Origin: Chloroflexota bacterium
GTDB taxonomy: Bacteria; Chloroflexota; UBA6077; FW602-bin22
Direction: 5' to 3'
DNA: 43,607 bases
Assembly: GCA_016875715.1 (NCBI GenBank)
Contig: VGOZ01000023.1
Coordinates: 1 to 43,607 of the forward strand
Under the pieces are notes generated by a model, which was not told the origin of the DNA, did not search any database, and saw nothing but the letters and a program-made list of their open reading frames with translations. A program made the translations under genes and the position numbers. Numbering within the stretch: position 1 is the stretch's first letter; the number at the start of each line of letters is the position of its first letter. Shown here piece by piece: positions 15,359-23,468 of the stretch.

Positions 15359-16728
15359 CGAGCCAGCGATTCTAGGAGAAGGCTCACGACCACATCGTCC
15401 GAGCGAGGATCGATCGTGCGTGGGTCGATCACCAGCGCGCCCCGTTCGATCCGGCCGACCAGCGGCGTATCGGCCAGGCGCAGACGACGAGCGAGGCCCT
15501 CCGGATCGTCACCGGGGATGGCCAGAGCGAACGTCGGCAGGGTCTCGCCGGGAAGAGATCCCCCTCCCACGGCCGTGTCCGTTTCGATCACCGATACACC
15601 AGGGCATAGCTCCAGAAGACGCGCTCGCCAGCCTTCGGCCCGCGACCGAAGCGAGTCTCGTGTGGCGGAGATCATTCGCCACACGGGCACCGCAGTGGAC
15701 CACTCGTCGTGGATGTAGTGGCGTAGCGTCGCGGCGAGGGCGGCCACACTGGTCTTGTCCAAGCGTACGGCGCGCGCGAGCGGGTCCTGGCGGATGCGGC
15801 CGATGAGGTCGCGGCGTCCAACAATGATCCCGGCCTGTGGCCCGCCAACGAGTTTGTCGCCGCTGAAGCACACCAGGCTCGCGCCTGCGTCCACGCTCGC
15901 CTGCACCATCGGTTCACGCGTTAGTCCGAACGTCGCAGTATCGACGAGTGCGCCCGAGCCGAGGTCATCGATGACCAGAAGATCGTGCTTGCGGCAGAGC
16001 GCGGCGAGATCGGCGATGGTCGCCTCCGCGGTGAATCCGACCATCCGGAAGTTGCTGGAGTGCACGCGAAGGATTGCCGCAGTCGCGGGGGTGATCGCGC
16101 GAGCATAGTCTGCGACATAGGTCCGATTGGTTGTACCGACCTCGACCAGGTCTGCCCCGCTCTGATTCAGAATGTCGGGGACCCGTACCCCGCCGCCGAT
16201 CTCGACGAGCTGTCCGCGAGAGATCAGAACCTGTCGGCCGTCGCACAGCGCGCGCAAGGTGAGGAGGAGGGCCGCGGCGTTGTTGTTGACGGCCGTTCCC
16301 GCCTCGGCACCGCTCACCGCGACCAGCAAGTCCTCGAGGTGGGCGTGGCGGGAGCCACGCTCGCCCGTCTCCAGATCGAACTCGAGATCGGAGTACCCGC
16401 TCGCGACGGACTGGACCGCAGCGATCGCCGCGTCAGAGAGCGGTGCCCTGCCAAGGTTGGTGTGGAGGATCACCCCCGTGCCGTTCAGGACGTGTCGCGG
16501 ACGCGCTGCCCGATCGCGACGCACCTGCTTCACGACGGCCGCGACGATGCTCTCCGCTCCGGGTACTTCTTCCGCGGACGCTCGTACACCCGCGAGGACT
16601 GCACGGATCGCCTCGACTGTCGCGCCCCGCCCGAATTCCTGCACTGTTTGCCGGAGTCGCGCGTGACCGAGCAGGCGATCGACGCCGGGAATCGCCGCGC
16701 GTCCGGTGCGCCCGGCCGACGCCGTCAC
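15355..16728 (-). CDS. selA: L-seryl-tRNA(Sec) selenium transferase
   Basis: 457 residues, a PLP enzyme (fold type I) that turns Ser-tRNA(Sec) into Sec-tRNA(Sec) using selenophosphate. Seen are IPGVDRLLGH near the N-terminus, LNGTGVILHTNLGRAPLS, YSDLEFDLETGERGSRH, NNNAAALLL, VHSSNFRMVGF, the DDLGSG motif and the PLP lysine in FSGDKLVGGPQAG. The start was set at GTG 16728 because it overlaps the upstream stop as GTGA, matching other junctions in this run; an earlier GTG at 16764 is in frame. selB, selD and a tRNA-Sec gene are not in the window. Its presence implies the organism makes selenoproteins. Confidence 0.95.
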   Translation of the reverse strand: MTASAGRTGRAAIPGVDRLLGHARLRQTVQEFGRGATVEAIRAVLAGVRASAEEVPGAESIVAAVVKQVRRDRAARPRHVLNGTGVILHTNLGRAPLSDAAIAAVQSVASGYSDLEFDLETGERGSRHAHLEDLLVAVSGAEAGTAVNNNAAALLLTLRALCDGRQVLISRGQLVEIGGGVRVPDILNQSGADLVEVGTTNRTYVADYARAITPATAAILRVHSSNFRMVGFTAEATIADLAALCRKHDLLVIDDLGSGALVDTATFGLTREPMVQASVDAGASLVCFSGDKLVGGPQAGIIVGRRDLIGRIRQDPLARAVRLDKTSVAALAATLRHYIHDEWSTAVPVWRMISATRDSLRSRAEGWRARLLELCPGVSVIETDTAVGGGSLPGETLPTFALAIPGDDPEGLARRLRLADTPLVGRIERGALVIDPRTIDPRSDDVVVSLLLESLAR

Positions 16729-17669
16729 CGCGGGATCGGTGCCCGCACTCGATCGCGGAACCACGCGACGGTGCGCTCGGTCCCCTCTTCAAATGTGGTG
16801 CGGGGAGACCAAGCCAGGACCTCAGCTGCGCGTGCGGGATCGAGCCGTACGCTCGGGACATCACCGGCGCGTGGCGGACCGTGGATGCGTGCGCCCCGGT
16901 ACCCGGTGAGGACCCGCAGGCGCTCGAAGATCGCCACGACGTTCGTGCCCACGCCCGAACCGATGTTGACGCATTCGTTGTCCCCTCGCGTTGCGGCGGC
17001 GACGTTCGCTTCGGCGACATCACCGACGAAAACGTAGTCGCGATCGTCCAGACCATCCCCATTGATGATGGGATCGCCCTCACCGAGCATGCGGCGGGAG
17101 AAGATCGCGATCACACCGGCCTCGCCGTGGGGATCCTGCCGCGGACCGTAGACGTTCGCGTAGCGAAGACTCGTGAACGCCATCCCGTAGAGGAATTGGT
17201 AGGCGCGCAGGTAGTGTTCGACGGTGTGCTTGCTGACCGCGTACGGCGAAACCGGGTCGAGTGGATGCGCCTCATCGATGGGAAGGTACCGAGGAACTCC
17301 GTACGTCGATCCGCCGCTTGCCGCGTAGATGATCTTGCGCACGCCGTGCCGCCTCGCCGCATCCATCAGCCTGAGCGAACCGACGATGTTGAGCATCGCA
17401 TCGCCAACCGGGTTCTTGACGCTGCCCGGAACGCTCGCCTGGGCCGCGTGATGGCTGATGAGATTCGGCCGAAATCGCTGAATGACCCCCTCGATATCGC
17501 CATCGCGGAGATCACAGACGACGTACTCGCCGTCGGACCGCGGATTCCTTCGGTCGGCAGGCGACCGGATGTCCAGACCCAGAACCGAGTACCCTGCGGT
17601 GGCGAATGCGTCCACCACCCACGATCCGATGAAGCCATCCGCGCCGGTGACAAGAACCCGCTCAGCCAT
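16725..17669 (-). CDS. NAD-dependent nucleotide-sugar epimerase/dehydratase (GalE-like SDR)
   Basis: 314 residues, extended SDR family. TGADGFIGS near the N-terminus binds NAD, DLRDGD contacts the adenine, HHAAQASVPGSV is typical of GalE-like enzymes, and the catalytic set is Ser-Gly-Gly-Ser with YAVSK (Tyr-x3-Lys). RYANVYGPRQDP follows. It probably acts on UDP- or dTDP-sugars, but the exact reaction is not readable. It overlaps the RmlC-like gene by 8 bases and selA by 4 bases, so the sugar pair and the translation genes share a transcript. Confidence 0.9.
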   Translation of the reverse strand: MAERVLVTGADGFIGSWVVDAFATAGYSVLGLDIRSPADRRNPRSDGEYVVCDLRDGDIEGVIQRFRPNLISHHAAQASVPGSVKNPVGDAMLNIVGSLRLMDAARRHGVRKIIYAASGGSTYGVPRYLPIDEAHPLDPVSPYAVSKHTVEHYLRAYQFLYGMAFTSLRYANVYGPRQDPHGEAGVIAIFSRRMLGEGDPIINGDGLDDRDYVFVGDVAEANVAAATRGDNECVNIGSGVGTNVVAIFERLRVLTGYRGARIHGPPRAGDVPSVRLDPARAAEVLAWSPRTTFEEGTERTVAWFRDRVRAPIPR

Positions 17670-18198
17670 TCCGCGGTTCCCAGATCGACGGCAGAATGCA
17701 ATCCCAGGGGAACTTGAACTCGTCGGCCGGGTCGTAGACGTGGCTTTGGAAGTTGACGACGATCGCCTCGGGCGGCGCCAGCGCCTTCCATCCGTGGACG
17801 ATCCCCGGGGGAATCTGGATCATCAGCGGTCGTTGGATACCGAGCGTGAAGCTGTTCACATCGCCGAACGTTGGCGAGCCGACCCGGGTATCCGCGAGAA
17901 CCACCTGAAGCTTCCCGCGCGTGCAGGTGAATTGATCGGTGTGGGTCTCGTGAAGGTGCCACGCCTTGACGACTCCCGGGTCGGTCGCGGACTGATACGC
18001 GTGCCGCGCCGGGATGACGCCGCTGGCCAACCAGGACTCGCTCCAGAGTTCGATGACATCCCCGCGTCCGTCGAGGTGGGTCACCAGCGGCCGGACCAGG
18101 ACCCCGGCGATGGTCGGACCACGTCCGACGCCCTTCGTGGAGAAGGTGACGTCGCGCAGCCAGTCGACGGTCATATCTCGAGGGAGCACTGCGGGCAT
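17662..18198 (-). CDS. dTDP-4-dehydrorhamnose 3,5-epimerase-like cupin
   Basis: 178 residues with an RmlC-type jelly roll: DGRGDVIEL, a histidine cluster (KAWHLHETHTDQF, His81, His83, His86), RGKLQVVLADTR, SPTFG, and PPGIVHGW. RmlC enzymes epimerise dTDP-4-keto-6-deoxyglucose. The sequence departs from the classical RmlC motifs around the active site, so it may be a non-catalytic or differently specific sugar epimerase/isomerase of the superfamily. Paired with the downstream epimerase, it suggests a deoxysugar step for surface glycan or flagellin glycan. The start is ATG at 18198; ATG nine codons in is an alternative. Confidence 0.8.
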   Translation of the reverse strand: MPAVLPRDMTVDWLRDVTFSTKGVGRGPTIAGVLVRPLVTHLDGRGDVIELWSESWLASGVIPARHAYQSATDPGVVKAWHLHETHTDQFTCTRGKLQVVLADTRVGSPTFGDVNSFTLGIQRPLMIQIPPGIVHGWKALAPPEAIVVNFQSHVYDPADEFKFPWDCILPSIWEPRNG

Positions 18199-18232
18199 AC
18201 TAGATCGAGGCCGCGCAACCCAACAAGCGATC

Positions 18233-19126
18233 TCAGTTCAGTCGAACGTCCCGCAATCGAATCCCGATCGGGTCCGACTCAACATCCAGATCCTGGAGCG
18301 CGATGTCGGCCGCCTCGGCGAGGACGGACTCCTTCCCGTTTCGCACGCGCACCAGTTCGTCCCGGGCATCCGCTCCGCCGATTGCACCCAGCGCGGCGAT
18401 CGCGGCGAGACAGACCTCGCGATCGTCATCGCGGACGAGTCTGATCAGGAGTGGCACCGCTCGCGGGTCTTCGATCTCGCCGGCGGCCTGCGCCGCCTCA
18501 AATCGGATCTCCGGATCAGCATTCGCGCACTCCACCAGCACGGTCTCTACCCAGCGGCGATCGCACGTCCTTCCCATCGCCCGGATCGCCCCGGCACGCA
18601 GCGATGCCTCTCGCGATCGATAGGCGAGCAGTATCAGATCGATCGACTGTTCGTCATTGACATAACCCAGGTGTTCCACCGCGCGACGGCGAATCGCGGA
18701 AGGGCTGTTTGGACCCGCCGCGGCTATCAGCGTCGCACGGACCCTGTGGCCGAGGCGAGGGCTCAGGTCTCCGAGCGCGAGGCGATAGGCGAAACGTCCG
18801 ATCCCCGTGACCGCCGCCGCGCGCACCGTGACCTCGCGATCGCGCTCCGAGAGCGCGATGAGCCGATCGAGGGTGGCCGGGCGATCGTCCTCCCAGAGCC
18901 CATCCACAGCGGTTGCGCGCACTACGGGATCGGAGTCTTCGAGAACGCTGATCAAGATGTCGGCAAAGTTGAGTTCGACATCTTCCTCACCCATGTCCTT
19001 CAGCGCGTGAATCGCGCGGCGGCGTTCCGGCGCTGAGAGCCGATCGAGGACCGATCGGAATTCACTGACCCGGCTGGCATCGGCGTTGGTGAACTTCGCG
19101 AGCGCGGCGTGGGTGAGCCGTTCCAT
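18233..19126 (-). CDS. HEAT-repeat protein
   Basis: 297 residues made almost wholly of HEAT/PBS-lyase-type helical repeats of about 31-33 residues. Examples are DSDPVVRATAVDGL, DREVTVRAAAVTGI, ADPEIRFEAAQAAGEI and DDREVCLAAIAALGAI. There are no signal peptide, membrane segments or catalytic motif. Such proteins are scaffolds, and bacterial ones are sometimes linked to phycobilin lyases, but nothing here supports lyase activity. It lies 12 bases after yraN and 34 bases before the RmlC-like gene. Confidence 0.85.
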   Translation of the reverse strand: MERLTHAALAKFTNADASRVSEFRSVLDRLSAPERRRAIHALKDMGEEDVELNFADILISVLEDSDPVVRATAVDGLWEDDRPATLDRLIALSERDREVTVRAAAVTGIGRFAYRLALGDLSPRLGHRVRATLIAAAGPNSPSAIRRRAVEHLGYVNDEQSIDLILLAYRSREASLRAGAIRAMGRTCDRRWVETVLVECANADPEIRFEAAQAAGEIEDPRAVPLLIRLVRDDDREVCLAAIAALGAIGGADARDELVRVRNGKESVLAEAADIALQDLDVESDPIGIRLRDVRLN

Positions 19127-19138
19127 CGGAGGCCGATT

Positions 19139-19429
19139 CTACGAGTCCATCACGGCGTTTCTCAGATGGGAAATGCGCGGTCCGGCTGGTCCGAGGTCGA
19201 TCGCGATCACATCGATGCGGCAAGCGCCGCCATGACCCGTCGTCTGGAGATACTGATCGGCCAGAAGTCGTAGCTGCCGTTGCTTTCGCGGTCCCACGGA
19301 TTCCACGGCCGAACCGCGATCGCCGGCGGACCGCAGCCGGACCTCAACGAACACGAGCGCGCCCGAGTCCTCCGCAACGATGTCGATCTCGCCGAACCGC
19401 GTGCGCCAGTTGCGCTGCCTGATTCGCAT
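19139..19429 (-). CDS. yraN: YraN/UPF0102 family nuclease-like protein, start unclear
   Basis: The frame encodes the UPF0102 core: NWRTRFGEIDIVAED, VFVEVRLRS, and IDVIAIDL, a restriction-endonuclease-like fold with Asp/Glu/Glu. From the ATG at 19429 the protein is 96 residues, shorter than the usual ~120. The missing N-terminus is present in the same frame upstream: GRSGEDVAAAYLERIG is read from about 19461 down to 19430, the standard family opening. But no ATG, GTG, TTG or CTG lies between that block and the frame's upstream stop. A GCG codon at 19498-19496, overlapping the rnhB stop, sits exactly where a GTG would give a GTGA-type coupled start. The true start is therefore unresolved. Confidence 0.8.
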   Translation of the reverse strand: MRIRQRNWRTRFGEIDIVAEDSGALVFVEVRLRSAGDRGSAVESVGPRKQRQLRLLADQYLQTTGHGGACRIDVIAIDLGPAGPRISHLRNAVMDS

Positions 19430-19490
19430 CCCGATACGCTCGAGATACGCGGCCGCGACGTCCTCACCCGACCGGCCAGCAGCGGGACGA

Positions 19491-20147
19491 TCAGTCGCGC
19501 TCGTCGTCCATCACCAGGTCTTCGATCGCCGGCAATCGGCTCTGAAAGGTCGTCCACGTTTGCCGGTGGTACGGTGTGGCGCCCAGGCGCCGCACTGCCT
19601 CCAGATGTTCAACGGACGCATACCCCTTGTTGCGCTCCCATCCGTACGCGGGATATCGGCGCGCGAGCCCTTCCATGAGGCGGTCGCGAACGACCTTTGC
19701 GACGATGGACGCACACGCGATCGAGTAACAGAGGGCGTCACCATCCACGATGAACTGGCTCTGGGAGAATCGGTCGTATTTGCTCCTCTTGCCATCAGCG
19801 AGGACGAAATCCACCGGTCCCAGCCGCGAGACCGCGCGCGCCATCGCCAGCCGAGAGGCGCACAGGATGTTGTGCACCTCGATCTCGCGGACGGACGCCG
19901 CTCCCACGGCGACCGCGGCCACCGTGCGCCGGATCTCGATCGCCAATTCCTCTCGCTGGAGGCGGGCCAGAGTCTTGGAATCGCGTACGCCCGGAATCAA
20001 GGGGGTGCCGGGATGGATGATCACGGCGGCGCTCACTACGGGCCCGCAGATCGGGCCCATCCCCACCTCATCGACGCCGGCAACGCGAGACAGCCCTCGA
20101 GCCCAGTACTCGTGCTCTCGCGAGCAGTCAGGATCGCACCCGGCCAA
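19491..20147 (-). CDS. rnhB: Ribonuclease HII with altered GRG motif
   Basis: 218 residues. RNase HII removes ribonucleotides from DNA and degrades RNA-DNA hybrids. The catalytic set DEDD is present: VDEVG (Asp, Glu), FVLADGKR (Asp) and AKVVRDRLM (Asp). The family motif GRG, which reads the ribose 2'-OH, is GMG here (DEVGMGPICGPVV), close to the DEVGTG of RNase HIII. Length and the ERNKGYASVEHLEA region fit HII. It lies 24 bases downstream of rplS. Confidence 0.93.
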   Translation of the reverse strand: MAGCDPDCSREHEYWARGLSRVAGVDEVGMGPICGPVVSAAVIIHPGTPLIPGVRDSKTLARLQREELAIEIRRTVAAVAVGAASVREIEVHNILCASRLAMARAVSRLGPVDFVLADGKRSKYDRFSQSQFIVDGDALCYSIACASIVAKVVRDRLMEGLARRYPAYGWERNKGYASVEHLEAVRRLGATPYHRQTWTTFQSRLPAIEDLVMDDERD

Positions 20148-20171
20148 CAGCCGACACCCGGACCCGCGCGA

Positions 20172-20519
20172 TCAGTCCCGGCGTTCCTTGATCCGCGCGG
20201 CTCTTCCAGTCAGACCGCGAAGGAAGTAGATCTGCGCGCGTCGCACCCTGCCGCGTCGGACCACCTCGACGCCTTCGACCCGCGGCGAATGGAGGAGGAA
20301 GGTCCGCTCGACTCCGATACCGTGGGTGACCCGGCGAACGGTGAACGTCTCGTTGACGCCACCGTGACGACGCCGCATCACGACCCCCTCGAAGGCCTGG
20401 GTTCGCTCGCGCTGACCCTCGCGAATGATGACCTGGACCCGGACCGTATCGCCAACCGTGAACTCCGGAACATCGGCCTTGAGGTGCTCGGCCTCTACCG
20501 CGCGCAGAAGATCGATCAT
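20172..20519 (-). CDS. rplS: Ribosomal protein L19
   Basis: 115 residues, the usual size. Recognised by [53 protein letters not shown] and the conserved [13 protein letters not shown] end. L19 sits at the interface of the two ribosomal subunits. The usual partners trmD and rimM are not adjacent here; instead it follows a glutaredoxin-like gene and precedes rnhB. A strong hairpin lies in its 5' leader. Confidence 0.97.
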   Translation of the reverse strand: MIDLLRAVEAEHLKADVPEFTVGDTVRVQVIIREGQRERTQAFEGVVMRRRHGGVNETFTVRRVTHGIGVERTFLLHSPRVEGVEVVRRGRVRRAQIYFLRGLTGRAARIKERRD

Positions 20520-20547
20520 CCAAGGGCTCCAGATCTGTCAAACGGTG

Positions 20548-20575
20548 TCACGGTGGCCGAATCCGCCCACCGTGA
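20548..20575 (-). promoter_or_regulatory. Hairpin in the rplS 5' leader, possible L19 autoregulatory site
   Basis: On the rplS strand, TCACGGTGG and CCACCGTGA form a perfect 9-bp stem with a 10-base loop, ending 29 bases before the rplS ATG. It sits in the 75-base gap after the glutaredoxin-like gene. No T-run follows. Other bacteria have L19 leader RNAs; whether this is one is inference from position. Confidence 0.45.
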
Positions 20576-20594
20576 ATGGGAACGAGAGGCGAGA

Positions 20595-20918
20595 CTATAG
20601 CAGCGACCTAGCCTCGCTCCCACGTATGCTCGCGCACAACGCCTTCCCGAGGCCTGCGATTGCCCGCGGAGTACGTGGGAGACCCAGTGCGCGTCGAAGT
20701 TGGAAGTCGCTCACACGCCCGGCCTGAACCACGTGACCCTCCACCGCGATGACCGGAACCGTGGCGCCGTACCGCGTTCGCAGAGCCTCGCTGCTGTCGA
20801 CATCGACGACCTGCATCGTGAGACCATAGTCGGCGGCGGCCGCGGAAACGATCGCATGGGCACGCTCGCACAGATGGCAGTCGTGGCGTGTGTACAGGAC
20901 GATCGCGTGGTCAGCCAA
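20595..20918 (-). CDS. Glutaredoxin-like thiol-disulfide protein
   Basis: 107 residues with a thioredoxin fold: AIVLYTRHDCHLC (active-site CHLC at Cys14 and Cys17), VVDVDSSEALRTRYG, and the cis-Pro strand TVPVIAV. It should reduce disulfides or carry out S-glutathione-like (or bacillithiol/mycothiol) exchange in the cytoplasm. The open frame extends upstream to an ATG inside lgt, but TTG at 20918 is preceded by GGGAAGG at 7 bases and overlaps the lgt end by 8 bases, so it is taken as the start. Confidence 0.85.
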   Translation of the reverse strand: MADHAIVLYTRHDCHLCERAHAIVSAAAADYGLTMQVVDVDSSEALRTRYGATVPVIAVEGHVVQAGRVSDFQLRRALGLPRTPRAIAGLGKALCASIRGSEARSLL

Positions 20919-21705
20919 TGCGGGGCCTTCCCTGAGCCGAGCGAAGATTGACGATAAGGAGCACAGTGCAGACCGCAATCGTCGCGAGACCGAGCACCTG
21001 AGCCTGCTGTAATCCGGCGAGCACGGTCACCTCGAGGCGCAAGAACGTCAACACGAATCGACCGAGCGAGTACAGGATCGCCGCGGTCAGGAACAGCATG
21101 CCCGATGGCAATTGCCGCGTTCGGAGCCACCACACCAGTGTGAAAACGATCCCGTTCCAGAGGACCTCATACAGGGGATAGGCGTGGGTGGTAATGCCCA
21201 GATCTGGAATCATCGCATCCGCGTGCAGGTAGACGAGGCCGAACGGCAGGTCGACCGGGGCGCCGTACGCATCGCCGTTGATAAGGCACCCAAGGCGCCC
21301 CACAATCAGGCCCAGCAACATCGCCGGGGCAACCGCATCCGCGAGCTTTCCGACGGGAGTGCGAGTCACGCGCGCGTAGAAGAGCCCGACTGTGGAGCCC
21401 ACGAGCAGGCCGCCCCAGATCGCCAGGCCTGCCTGACTTCCGGTCAGCATTAGTTGAGGGTTCTGCAAGTAGAAGTCGAGCCGATCCACGATGTGGAAGA
21501 GCCGTGCCCCCGCGAGCGCGGTTAGGATGCTCCAGAAAGCACACCCCACGATCGCGTCCTCGGAGATGCCGAGCCGTCGTGCCTCGCGAATTGCGAACAG
21601 AATCGATACTCCCAGAGCCACCGCGATCATCAGACCGTACCAGTGGAGGCTGATCCATCCGAGGTCAATCGCCCTGGGATCGATCGCGATCTCGATGCCG
21701 TTCAC
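20911..21705 (-). CDS. lgt: Prolipoprotein diacylglyceryl transferase, variant active site
   Basis: 264 residues, about seven membrane segments. Lgt moves a diacylglyceryl group from phosphatidylglycerol to the lipobox cysteine of exported prolipoproteins, so it would serve the lipoproteins at 2,521, 3,414 and 9,227. The signature is GRLGCLINGDAYG: the Arg and final Gly are kept, but the Asn essential in E. coli (Asn146) is Cys and the Glu is Asp. The region corresponding to HGG reads WGG. HAYPLYE and GRFVLTFLR motifs are present. It is 22 bases after fabD. Confidence 0.93.
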   Translation of the reverse strand: MNGIEIAIDPRAIDLGWISLHWYGLMIAVALGVSILFAIREARRLGISEDAIVGCAFWSILTALAGARLFHIVDRLDFYLQNPQLMLTGSQAGLAIWGGLLVGSTVGLFYARVTRTPVGKLADAVAPAMLLGLIVGRLGCLINGDAYGAPVDLPFGLVYLHADAMIPDLGITTHAYPLYEVLWNGIVFTLVWWLRTRQLPSGMLFLTAAILYSLGRFVLTFLRLEVTVLAGLQQAQVLGLATIAVCTVLLIVNLRSAQGRPRIG

Positions 21706-21727
21706 AGGTTCGGCACGTCGCCGCCGA

Positions 21728-22696
21728 TCAGACTCGTGACTGCTCGATGGCGCGAAGCCTGCCCGGGAACGCAGTCAACGCCTCCACGCTGTTGATGGAG
21801 AGCGCATGCAGATCGCGTGACACGCGTCGTGACAGCCCGGCGAGCGCATCACCCGGTCCGACTTCGACAATGGTGTGTACGCCGTGCTCGGCCATCGCGC
21901 GGACGCTTTGAGACCACCGCACGGATCCGGTGATTTGATCCACGATCTCGCGGCGTAGATCCTCGGCGGAGGTGATCGCGCTGGCGGTGAGGTTGGCGAT
22001 TACCGGCACAGAAGCGTCGGTCAAGCGCGTTGCATGCAGCGCCTGGGCAAACCCCTCAGCCGCGCGCTGCATCAGCGGCGAGTGAGAGGCGATCGATATT
22101 GCGAGGCGGACGACCTTCCGCGCGCCGATCTCAAGCGCCAACTGCATGGCCGCAGTGAGCGCGGGAACCTCGCCTGAGATGACGGTCTGCCCCGGGGAGT
22201 TGAAGTTCGCCGGGCGCACAAGGCCGAGATGCGAGGCGCGTTCGCACACCCTCTCCAGTTCGTGCTCGTCCAGGCCGATGATCGCGGCCATGCCTCCAGG
22301 ATTCGCATCGCCCTCCGCCTTCATGAGGCGTCCCCGTTCCCGAGCAAGGCGGACCGCCTCGCGGAACTCGAGCGAACCCGCCGCCACCAGCGCGGTCAGT
22401 TCACCCATGCTGTGGCCGGCAAAGAAGCGAGGCTGAACCTGCTGCCCGAGGGAGGCGAGGTTCTCCTTCAGCGCCTCCCAAAACGCAACGCTCACCGTCA
22501 GGATGGCCGGCTGCGCATTGATTGTCTCGCGCAGGAGGTCTTCCGGTCCCTCCCAGCAGAGCCTCTTGATGTCGAGACCGAGTGCCTCCTCGGCCTGATG
22601 AAAGATCGCTCGGGCCACGGCGGACACCTCATAGATGTCGCGTCCCATCCCGACGTGCTGGGAGCCCTGCCCCGGGAAGACAAACGCTATTGACAT
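21728..22696 (-). CDS. fabD: Malonyl-CoA:ACP transacylase
   Basis: 322 residues from ATG 22696, opening MSIAFVFPGQGSQ. Active-site serine in GHSMGEL, oxyanion GQGSQ, and catalytic His in SIASHSPLM. It loads malonate onto acyl carrier protein for fatty acid synthesis. The frame stays open upstream to a spurious Met, but family N-termini begin at this methionine. It lies 13 bases downstream of fabG. Confidence 0.96.
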   Translation of the reverse strand: MSIAFVFPGQGSQHVGMGRDIYEVSAVARAIFHQAEEALGLDIKRLCWEGPEDLLRETINAQPAILTVSVAFWEALKENLASLGQQVQPRFFAGHSMGELTALVAAGSLEFREAVRLARERGRLMKAEGDANPGGMAAIIGLDEHELERVCERASHLGLVRPANFNSPGQTVISGEVPALTAAMQLALEIGARKVVRLAISIASHSPLMQRAAEGFAQALHATRLTDASVPVIANLTASAITSAEDLRREIVDQITGSVRWSQSVRAMAEHGVHTIVEVGPGDALAGLSRRVSRDLHALSINSVEALTAFPGRLRAIEQSRV

Positions 22697-22709
22697 AACG
22701 GCGCTCAGT

Positions 22710-23468
22710 TTACATGGCGAGGCCGCCGTCCACAACCAGGACGTGCCCGGTAATGTAGGCGGACCCCTCGTCGACGAGGAATACGACCGCGGCGGCCACT
22801 TCGTCCGGCGTTCCGAACCGCGCCTGCGGAACCTGCGCCCGGATCTGCTCCTTCACTTTCTCGGGAAGACCCGCGGTCAACTCGGTGGAGATGAAACCCG
22901 GGGCGACCGCGTTGACCGTGACGTTCCGGCTGGCGGCCTCGCGGGCGGCGGCTTTGGTAAGGCCGATCAGGCCAGCTTTGGCCGCGGAATAATTCGCCTG
23001 ACCGGCGTTGCCCATCACACCCGACACCGAACTGACGTTGACGATCCGACCGAATCGTTGTCGGAGCATTGGGCGCAGAGCTGCCCGCGTGCAAACGAAT
23101 GCGCCCCGGAGGTTCGTCTCGATAACCGTATCCCAGTCATCGTCCGACATCCGAACCAGGAGCGTATCGCGGATGACTCCGGCATTATTCACGAGGATGT
23201 CGAGTCGCCCCAGAGCCTCGATCGCCCGGCGCACGACGTCCTCCGCCTGAGCGGGTACCGCCACATCTCCCTGAAGCGCAACCGCCGAAGCCCCCATCTC
23301 TTGGATCTCGGTCACGACCTCTTGCGCCGCCGCGTCGTTGCGGACGTAGTTGACGGCGACACTCGCTCCCCGGCTCGCCAGACGAAGGCAAATGGCGCGA
23401 CCGATGCCGCGGGACCCACCCGTCACCAGGGCGGTCTTTCCGGCAAGCGTCAGATCTGCCACGCTCAC
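22710..23468 (-). CDS. fabG: 3-oxoacyl-ACP reductase
   Basis: 252 residues, classical [12 protein letters not shown] binds NADPH, NNAG is present, and the catalytic set is Ser in VSSVSG with YSAAK. It reduces 3-oxoacyl-ACP in fatty acid elongation. The frame extends upstream inside fabH, but the GTG at 23468 forms a GTGA overlap with the fabH stop and gives the family's normal N-terminus ([15 protein letters not shown]). Confidence 0.96.
   Translation of the reverse strand: MSVADLTLAGKTALVTGGSRGIGRAICLRLASRGASVAVNYVRNDAAAQEVVTEIQEMGASAVALQGDVAVPAQAEDVVRRAIEALGRLDILVNNAGVIRDTLLVRMSDDDWDTVIETNLRGAFVCTRAALRPMLRQRFGRIVNVSSVSGVMGNAGQANYSAAKAGLIGLTKAAAREAASRNVTVNAVAPGFISTELTAGLPEKVKEQIRAQVPQARFGTPDEVAAAVVFLVDEGSAYITGHVLVVDGGLAM

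Noticed and set aside
16729-16764. Longer selA start at 16764
   Set aside because: It extends into the epimerase coding end; the GTG at 16728 makes a GTGA overlap like the neighbours. It cannot be fully excluded.
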